64,000 bases of DNA from Pseudomonadota bacterium. GTDB lineage: Bacteria; Pseudomonadota; Alphaproteobacteria; Rhizobiales; Aestuariivirgaceae. The translations under genes were made by a program, and so were the position numbers. The DNA lies in the NCBI GenBank assembly GCA_020161855.1, contig JAIUNJ010000002.1:124001-188000 (forward strand), written 5' to 3'. The notes beneath the pieces were generated by a model. That model was not told where the DNA came from, searched no databases, and was given only the letters and a program-made list of their open reading frames with translations. Shown here piece after piece: positions 58,799-64,000 of this stretch. Numbering within the stretch: position 1 is the first letter of the stretch; every line of letters starts with the position of its first letter.

Positions 58799-60580
58799 TC
58801 ATGAAACGGGTGCTGCATCCTCGATATGGACGCCCGGTTCACGCTTCGGACCCCACTCGTCCGCCACCAGCCGGCCCGCGATATGCAGCGGAAATTGCCG
58901 CTCCGAGAGCAGCGCCTCTCCCAGCGCCGTCCCCATGGCACGGAAGGCCACGGCCTTGATCCGCTTGCCATCGGAGCCGATCAGCGTGCAGCGGATATGA
59001 TCCGTGCCGGCGCGTGCCGCATAGACGACGCGGTGGGCGGGAAAGACAAACATCGGCGAAGGATTTGCCGATCCATAGGGGCCTGCCTGCTCCAGCATGT
59101 CGACGAGATCAAGCGAGGCGCCCGCCGCCGTCAAGGCACCATCCACCTCCAGCGCCTGCTCGCCCAGTGACTGGACATCGCCCGAGAGAGAATCTTCAAG
59201 CGCCTGGCGCAGGTCTCCGAGCCTGGCGGTCTCGACCGTCAGTCCTGCCGCCATGGCATGGCCGCCGCCCTTGACCAGTATGCCCTGCTCCAGCGCCTTG
59301 CGGACGGCAGCACCGAGATTGGCGCCCGCGACCGATCTGCCCGAGCCGACCGCCAATCCGGTCTTCCTGTCGATGGCAAGCGCAAAGGCCGGGAGGCGGA
59401 AACGCTCCTTGAGGCGCGCCGCGACCAATCCGACGACACCCGGATGCCAGCCTTCAGCGGCAACAATGACAACCGAGGGCCGGGCTTCCTTGCCGAGCGA
59501 CAATTCCGCCTGGACAACCGCTTCCTCGACGGCCCGCATCTCGGTCGCCTGACGCCGCCTGTTCATCTCATCGAGGCTGCGGGCGAGATTGGCGGCCTCG
59601 CCTCGGTCGTTCGCCATCAGCAGCGCAAGCGCTTCGTCAGCGTGGCCGATGCGGCCTGCGGCATTGATCCGGGGGCCGAGCATGAAGCCCAGGGCATAGG
59701 CATCGGGGCGGCGCTTGAGGCCCGCGACATCCGCCAGCGCGGCAATGCCGGGGTTCTCGCGCCGCGCCATGATCTTCAGGCCTTGCGTCACATAGGCCCG
59801 GTTCACGCCGCGCAGCGGTACCACATCACAGACGGTCGCCAGCGCTACGAATTCCAGCCACTGCAGCATGTTCGGTTCGGACCGCGCCTCGCCATAGTGC
59901 TTCTGCTCACGCAGCAGGCGGTTCACAGCCGCAATCAGGATCATCACGACACCGGCAGCGCAGAGATGCCCCTGCCCCGATGTATCGTCCTGCCGGTTGG
60001 GGTTGATCACAGCCTGGGCCTGCGGAAGCTCGACGCCGGCCTGATGGTGATCGACGATGATGGTTTCGAGACCGAGGTCGGCGGCATGGGCCAGCGGATC
60101 GTGAGACTGCACGCCGCAATCCAGCGTCAGCAGCAGTTGCGTTCCCTCGGCCTTGAGAGCGGAGACAGCCTTCTCGCTGGGCCCGTAGCCTTCGCTCACA
60201 CGGTCGGGAATGTAGACATGGGCATCGCTGCCCACGGCGCGCAGAAAACGCGTGAGCAGTGCAGCCGAGCAGACGCCATCCACATCATAGTCGCTGATGA
60301 TGCCGATCTTCTCGCCGTCACGGATGGCACGCGCCAGGCGTGCCGCGCCCTTGTCCATGTCACGGAACAGCGACGGCGCAGGCATGAGTCCACGCAAGGT
60401 GGGATTGAGGAAGGCCTCAGCCTCGTCAATGCCGACACCACGCGCCGCCAGCACCCGGCAGAGGAGTTCCGGCAGGTCGTGGCGCTGGGCCACAGCCTCT
60501 GCCGTTCGCTGGTCTTCGAGACGCGCAATCCAGCGCTGGCCCTTGAGGGAACGCTCGACCTTGAGGAAGGCCGGCTTCAC
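58799..60580 (-). CDS. recJ: Single-stranded-DNA-specific exonuclease RecJ
   Basis: A 593-residue DHH-family 5'-3' ssDNA exonuclease used in recombination and mismatch/base excision repair. Catalytic Asp-rich motifs include SDYDVDGVCSAALL, LTLDCGVQSHDP and IIVDHHQAG; the DHHA1 region has VKGGGHAMAAGLT. The start is GTG at 60580, overlapping the hom stop by 4 bp (GTGA), so recJ follows hom in one transcript. Confidence 0.95.
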   Translation of the reverse strand: MKPAFLKVERSLKGQRWIARLEDQRTAEAVAQRHDLPELLCRVLAARGVGIDEAEAFLNPTLRGLMPAPSLFRDMDKGAARLARAIRDGEKIGIISDYDVDGVCSAALLTRFLRAVGSDAHVYIPDRVSEGYGPSEKAVSALKAEGTQLLLTLDCGVQSHDPLAHAADLGLETIIVDHHQAGVELPQAQAVINPNRQDDTSGQGHLCAAGVVMILIAAVNRLLREQKHYGEARSEPNMLQWLEFVALATVCDVVPLRGVNRAYVTQGLKIMARRENPGIAALADVAGLKRRPDAYALGFMLGPRINAAGRIGHADEALALLMANDRGEAANLARSLDEMNRRRQATEMRAVEEAVVQAELSLGKEARPSVVIVAAEGWHPGVVGLVAARLKERFRLPAFALAIDRKTGLAVGSGRSVAGANLGAAVRKALEQGILVKGGGHAMAAGLTVETARLGDLRQALEDSLSGDVQSLGEQALEVDGALTAAGASLDLVDMLEQAGPYGSANPSPMFVFPAHRVVYAARAGTDHIRCTLIGSDGKRIKAVAFRAMGTALGEALLSERQFPLHIAGRLVADEWGPKREPGVHIEDAAPVS

Positions 60581-61881
60581 AAGCGCTCGATGCGGATGAC
60601 GCGCGGGTTGCCCACGACGTGACCATCCTTTTCGATCCGGGCGATTGCCTTGCGGATCGCCGGCTCCAGCGTGTTGTGGGTGATCAGGATGAAGGGTGCC
60701 GTGGCGCGCGCCGTCTCGGACGAGGCCGCACCCCGCTGCACGATGCTTTCAATCGAAATCTGCTCGTCGGCGAGTATCCGGGCCACCGAGGCCACGGCGC
60801 CTGGCCGGTCATGCAGGGTCAGCGACACATAGAAACCGCCCTCATGGGCCATCTGCGGGGCCGAAACATAGGGCCTGAGCCTGGCCGCCGGAATGCCAAA
60901 GGTCGGCAGGCGAAAACCACGGGCAATATCGACGACATCGGCGACCACCGCCGAGGCTGTCGGATGCGAACCGGCTCCCCGACCTTCGAGCATCAGGTCG
61001 CCTACGAAATCACCCTTGACCACGACGGCGTTGAACACCCCATCGGTCTCCGACACGGGCGAGCCCTTGGGCACAAGGGTGGCGTGCACGCGCTGCTCGA
61101 TGCCTTCAGCATGGGCCACGGCCACGCCGAGCAGCTTGATCTTGTAGCCAAGCTCTGCGGCGTTTCGGATGTCCTCGAGCGTGATGGCCTCGATGCCTTC
61201 GATGGCAATGCTCTCGACATTCACCTGCGTGCCGAAGGCGAGTGACGTCAGAATGGCAAGCTTGTGGGCCGTATCGAAGCCGCCGACATCGAACGTCGGA
61301 TCAGCCTCGGCATAGCCAAGCCTCTGCGCTTCGGCGAGAACATCGGCGAAGCTGCGGCCTTCATCGGCCATCTTGGTCAGGATGTAGTTGCAGGTGCCGT
61401 TCATGATGCCGAAAACCTTGCGCACGGCATTGCCGGCAAGGCCTTCACGCAGGGTCTTGATGACGGGAATGCCGCCTGCGACTGCAGCTTCGAAATTCAG
61501 GCTCACGCCCTTGGCCTCTGCGGCCTTCGCAAGTGCAACACCGTGATGGGCGAGGAGCGCCTTGTTGGCGGTCACAACATGCTTGCCGTTGGCCAGGGCC
61601 GTCTCGACGGTCTGCTTCGCCGCGCCCGCTTCGCCGCCGATCAATTCGACAACGACATCGACGTTCGGCGCTGCAGCAAGAGCAACCGGATCGTCGAACC
61701 AGTCGACTTTCGAGAGATCGTGGCCCCGGTCCTTCTTGCGGGTACGCGCACTGACGGCCGTCAGCGCGATCGGGCGGCCTGCGCGCGTCGCCAGAGTTCC
61801 GCCATGAGACTTGAGGATATCGAGCACGCCCGTGCCCACTGTTCCAAGGCCGGCGATCCCGAGGCGAAGTGCATTATCCAT
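60577..61881 (-). CDS. hom: Homoserine dehydrogenase
   Basis: A 434-residue monofunctional homoserine dehydrogenase of threonine/methionine synthesis. N-terminal NAD(P) motif GIAGLGTVGTGVL, catalytic-domain FEAAVAGGIPVIKTLREG, GTCNYILTKM and AEADPTFDVGGFDTAHKL, and a C-terminal ACT regulatory domain (about 350-430). The ATG at 61881 gives the normal N terminus. Divergent from phaC. Confidence 0.95.
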   Translation of the reverse strand: MDNALRLGIAGLGTVGTGVLDILKSHGGTLATRAGRPIALTAVSARTRKKDRGHDLSKVDWFDDPVALAAAPNVDVVVELIGGEAGAAKQTVETALANGKHVVTANKALLAHHGVALAKAAEAKGVSLNFEAAVAGGIPVIKTLREGLAGNAVRKVFGIMNGTCNYILTKMADEGRSFADVLAEAQRLGYAEADPTFDVGGFDTAHKLAILTSLAFGTQVNVESIAIEGIEAITLEDIRNAAELGYKIKLLGVAVAHAEGIEQRVHATLVPKGSPVSETDGVFNAVVVKGDFVGDLMLEGRGAGSHPTASAVVADVVDIARGFRLPTFGIPAARLRPYVSAPQMAHEGGFYVSLTLHDRPGAVASVARILADEQISIESIVQRGAASSETARATAPFILITHNTLEPAIRKAIARIEKDGHVVGNPRVIRIERL

Positions 61882-62003
61882 TCGTTGCAAAACCCGTCTT
61901 TTTTCGCGGTCCTTATGGCTTCCAGGCCCCGATTTGGCAAGGAAGCCCTTGCCCTCCAATACCCTGCCTCTAAACTGAACGGGCCCATGCAAGGCGAAAG
62001 GTC

Positions 62004-63818
62004 ATGACCGAGACAAAGCCAACCACAATCGCCGATTTTACGCTGCCGGACCCGGCGCGATTCGCGCAGAATCTGGCGCGCCTGGCCGAGCAGGCCGCCC
62101 TGCTGGCACAGGTGATGTCGTCGCATCAGGAAGCACAGCAGAAAGAAGCCGAGACCCAGGTTGTGCCGATCGCGCAGGTCAGCAAGACCCTCTCGGAGGT
62201 GTGGCAGGCCCATCTCAACGACCCCAACAAGCTGGTCGAGGCCCAGACCAAGCTCTGGGCGCAGTATACGGAAGTCTGGAACAATGCCTGGGCCCGGGCG
62301 CTGGGCCAGCCGGTCAAGCCGGTGATCGAGCCCGCCCGCTCGGACAAGCGCTTCAAGGACCGCAACTGGGTCGAGAACACCGTTTTCGACTTCATGAAGC
62401 AGATCTATCTCGTCTCTGTGCGCTGGGCTCAGGAGATGGTCGCCAACGCGCCGGGCCTCGATGACCACACCCGGCAGAAGGCGCGCTTCTATGTCGAGAA
62501 CATTGCAAATGCGCTTTCGCCTTCCAACTATGCGCTGACTAACCCGGAAGTGCTGCGCACGACATTTGCGACAAGCGGTGAAAACCTGCTGCGCGGCCTT
62601 GAGAAGCTGGCCAAGGATTTCCAGACGGCCGACGGCCGCCTGCGCATCAGCCAGGTGGATGGCAGTGCCTTCAAGCTTGGTGAAAACATCGCGACGACGC
62701 CGGGCAAGGTTGTCTTCCGCAACGACGTCTTTGAACTGATCCAGTATTCGCCACAGGTGGCCCGCACTTTCGAGATTCCGCTTCTCATCGTGCCGCCCTG
62801 GATCAACAAGTTCTACATTCTCGACCTCACGCCGCAGAAATCCTTCGTGCGCTGGTGCGTCGAGAACGGCCTCACGGTTTTCGTGATGTCCTGGGTCAAT
62901 GCCGACGAGGAACAGGGGCGCAAGAGCTTCTCCGATTATATGCGGCAAGGCTTCATCACTGCCGTCGATGCGGTGCAGAAGGCAACGGGCTCCGACAAGG
63001 TGAACACCGTCGGTTTCTGCATCGGCGGTTCGCTTGTTGCCTCTTCCCTGGGCTACATGGCGGCGAAGAACGACAAGCGTGTCAACGCCGCGACCTTCTT
63101 CACCACGCAGGTCGATTTCGAGAAGGCCGGCGACCTGCTTGTCTATGTCGATGACGAACAGGTGAAATGGATCGAGGAGCGCATGCAGGCCAAGGGCTAT
63201 CTGCCAGGCGCTCGCATGGCTGATGCCTTCAACCTGCTGCGCTCGAACGACCTGATCTGGTCCTATGTCGTGAACAACTATCTGCTCGGCAAGGATCCAG
63301 CCCCTTTCGATCTCCTGTACTGGAACAGCGATTCCACACGCATGCCTGCAGGGGTGCATTCCTTCTACCTGCGCGAATGCTATCTTGAGAACCGGCTCTC
63401 GAATGGGCGCATGGTGCTCGACAATGTCCGCATCGATCTCAAGAAAGTGAAGATCCCCGTCTACAATCTGGCGGCAAAGGACGATCACATCGCGCCCCTG
63501 CCCTCGGTCTTCCGGCTCGGCAAATACTTCGGTGGTGAAACCACACTTGTCGTCTCGGGATCAGGCCATATTGCCGGCGTGGTCAATCCGCCTGCCGCCC
63601 AGAAGTACCAGTACTGGGTCGACGGCAAATCCACGGCGTCCCATGAGGAGTGGCTGCGCAGCGCCACCGAGCATGCGGGTTCATGGTGGCCGCACTGGCT
63701 GGAGTGGATCACGGCCAAGAGCGGTGACAAGATCGCGGCGCCCATCCCCGGCGAGGGCAAGCTGCCTGTGTTGGGCGACGCCCCCGGTGAGTATGTCCGG
63801 GTCAAGGGCGTCGCCTAG
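62004..63818 (+). CDS. phaC: Class I poly(3-hydroxyalkanoate) synthase
   Basis: A 604-residue class I PHA synthase that polymerises hydroxyacyl-CoA into storage granules. The lipase-box-like GFCIGG contains nucleophile Cys339; Asp493 (AAKDDHIAP) and His522 (SGHIAGV) complete the triad. The long N-terminal region (about 1-200) is typical of class I. The ATG at 62004 begins 122 bp from the divergent hom start. Its stop overlaps the converging EamA gene in a CTAG. Confidence 0.96.
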   Translation: MTETKPTTIADFTLPDPARFAQNLARLAEQAALLAQVMSSHQEAQQKEAETQVVPIAQVSKTLSEVWQAHLNDPNKLVEAQTKLWAQYTEVWNNAWARALGQPVKPVIEPARSDKRFKDRNWVENTVFDFMKQIYLVSVRWAQEMVANAPGLDDHTRQKARFYVENIANALSPSNYALTNPEVLRTTFATSGENLLRGLEKLAKDFQTADGRLRISQVDGSAFKLGENIATTPGKVVFRNDVFELIQYSPQVARTFEIPLLIVPPWINKFYILDLTPQKSFVRWCVENGLTVFVMSWVNADEEQGRKSFSDYMRQGFITAVDAVQKATGSDKVNTVGFCIGGSLVASSLGYMAAKNDKRVNAATFFTTQVDFEKAGDLLVYVDDEQVKWIEERMQAKGYLPGARMADAFNLLRSNDLIWSYVVNNYLLGKDPAPFDLLYWNSDSTRMPAGVHSFYLRECYLENRLSNGRMVLDNVRIDLKKVKIPVYNLAAKDDHIAPLPSVFRLGKYFGGETTLVVSGSGHIAGVVNPPAAQKYQYWVDGKSTASHEEWLRSATEHAGSWWPHWLEWITAKSGDKIAAPIPGEGKLPVLGDAPGEYVRVKGVA

Positions 63819-64000
63819 GCGTCACTCCGGCGCGGCGTTGATTGGGCAATGGCAACGCCTGCCAGCATGATCACACCGCCCGCCACAAGCCAACCCGTCA
63901 CCGGCTCGGCCAGGATCAGGTATCCCGCCGCGACCGCAATCACCGGCAAGAGATACAAGAAGGAACCGACCACGGCGCCCGGGAGATGCCGCGTGCCGAA
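63815..64000 (-). CDS. EamA/DMT-family transporter (partial, C terminus)
   Basis: The last 61 residues of an EamA (DMT) permease, running off the window edge. Two hydrophobic helices are visible: VVGSFLYLLPVIAVAAGYLI, then LAEPVTGWLVAGGVIMLAGV. The AEPV...G motif is typical of the family's terminal helices. The stop TAG lies inside the phaC stop (CTAG), tail-to-tail. Confidence 0.82.
   Translation of the reverse strand, partial: FGTRHLPGAVVGSFLYLLPVIAVAAGYLILAEPVTGWLVAGGVIMLAGVAIAQSTPRRSDA

Noticed and set aside
59258-60622. 454-codon plus-strand frame
   Set aside because: It is antisense to recJ, which has clear DHH motifs and normal length.
61761-63488. 575-codon open frame on the minus strand
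   Set aside because: It lies antisense to phaC and hom, which have complete catalytic motifs; the frame is an artefact of high GC.

Overview
This 64 kb window is a GC-rich chromosomal segment of an alphaproteobacterium, probably of the order Hyphomicrobiales (Rhizobiales); the sequence does not fix the genus. Evidence includes a cysI-DUF934-cysH sulfur block with an Fe-S type APS reductase, homologues of mitochondrial complex I proteins (NDUFS4-like, Mth938/NDUFAF3-like, squalene-synthase-like/NDUFAF6-like), a yajC-secD-secF cluster followed by the two complex I assembly homologues, class I PhaC, tandem cold-shock-domain and DUF192 genes, and TTAACCAT-type motifs. GTG and TTG starts are frequent, and many genes are coupled by 1-4 bp stop/start overlaps.

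Layout. 1-2.4 kb: assimilatory sulfate reduction (cysI partial, DUF934, cysH), then xthA. 3.3-14.0 kb: an eight-gene minus-strand operon for polyamine uptake and catabolism: SpuC-like aminotransferase, Tat-type PotF, a fused APH-kinase/class III phospho-lyase-like enzyme, PotH, PotI, PotG, agmatinase-family hydrolase and copper amine oxidase. The potF gene is flanked by stem-loops. 14.2-15.9 kb: a Sel1 protein and a class II aldolase. 16.0-19.3 kb: a foreign-looking segment next to tRNA-Ser(UGA), with a very AT-rich orphan gene, a Cys-rich secreted orphan and a YjhX/YjhQ-type toxin-antitoxin pair. 19.4-23.4 kb: complex I assembly homologues with secF-secD-yajC. 23.5-32.2 kb: envelope and housekeeping genes (DUF815 ATPase, degenerate LytM/NlpD protein, L,D-transpeptidase, folK, a Cys-less peroxiredoxin, smpB, dapA, Tat-type lytic transglycosylase, alpha/beta hydrolase). 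32.3-38.3 kb: a three-gene envelope operon (HhH protein, a 48-aa membrane protein, a 938-aa OmpA protein with seven Ig-like repeats), divergent from a highly expressed porin, then a secreted serine protease.

38.4-45.5 kb: quinone reductase, aminotransferase, GT-B glycosyltransferase, GDP-mannose dehydratase, GT4 glycosyltransferase, tRNA-Ser(GCU), and an iron-type ABC binding protein behind a palindromic operator candidate. 45.6-54.9 kb: Sel1 peptide, membrane EEP protein, GST with a histone-like tail, gatB, metC, creA, an unknown protein coupled to a two-domain glycosyltransferase, and a small secreted peptide. 55-64 kb: tRNA-Arg, NDUFS4 homologue, tRNA-Pro, DUF192, double CSD, gloA, cupin, SDR, tRNA-Glu, recJ, hom, phaC and the tail of an EamA transporter.

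The most interesting candidate system is the polyamine operon with its embedded kinase/phospho-lyase fusion, which could feed hydroxylated di- or polyamines, or another amino alcohol, into the same catabolic route. Other unusual items are the NYV cofactor motif in the amine oxidase, the Cys-less peroxiredoxin, the tRNA-adjacent island and the Ig-repeat OmpA operon. No CRISPR array, insertion sequence, rRNA or replication origin was seen.
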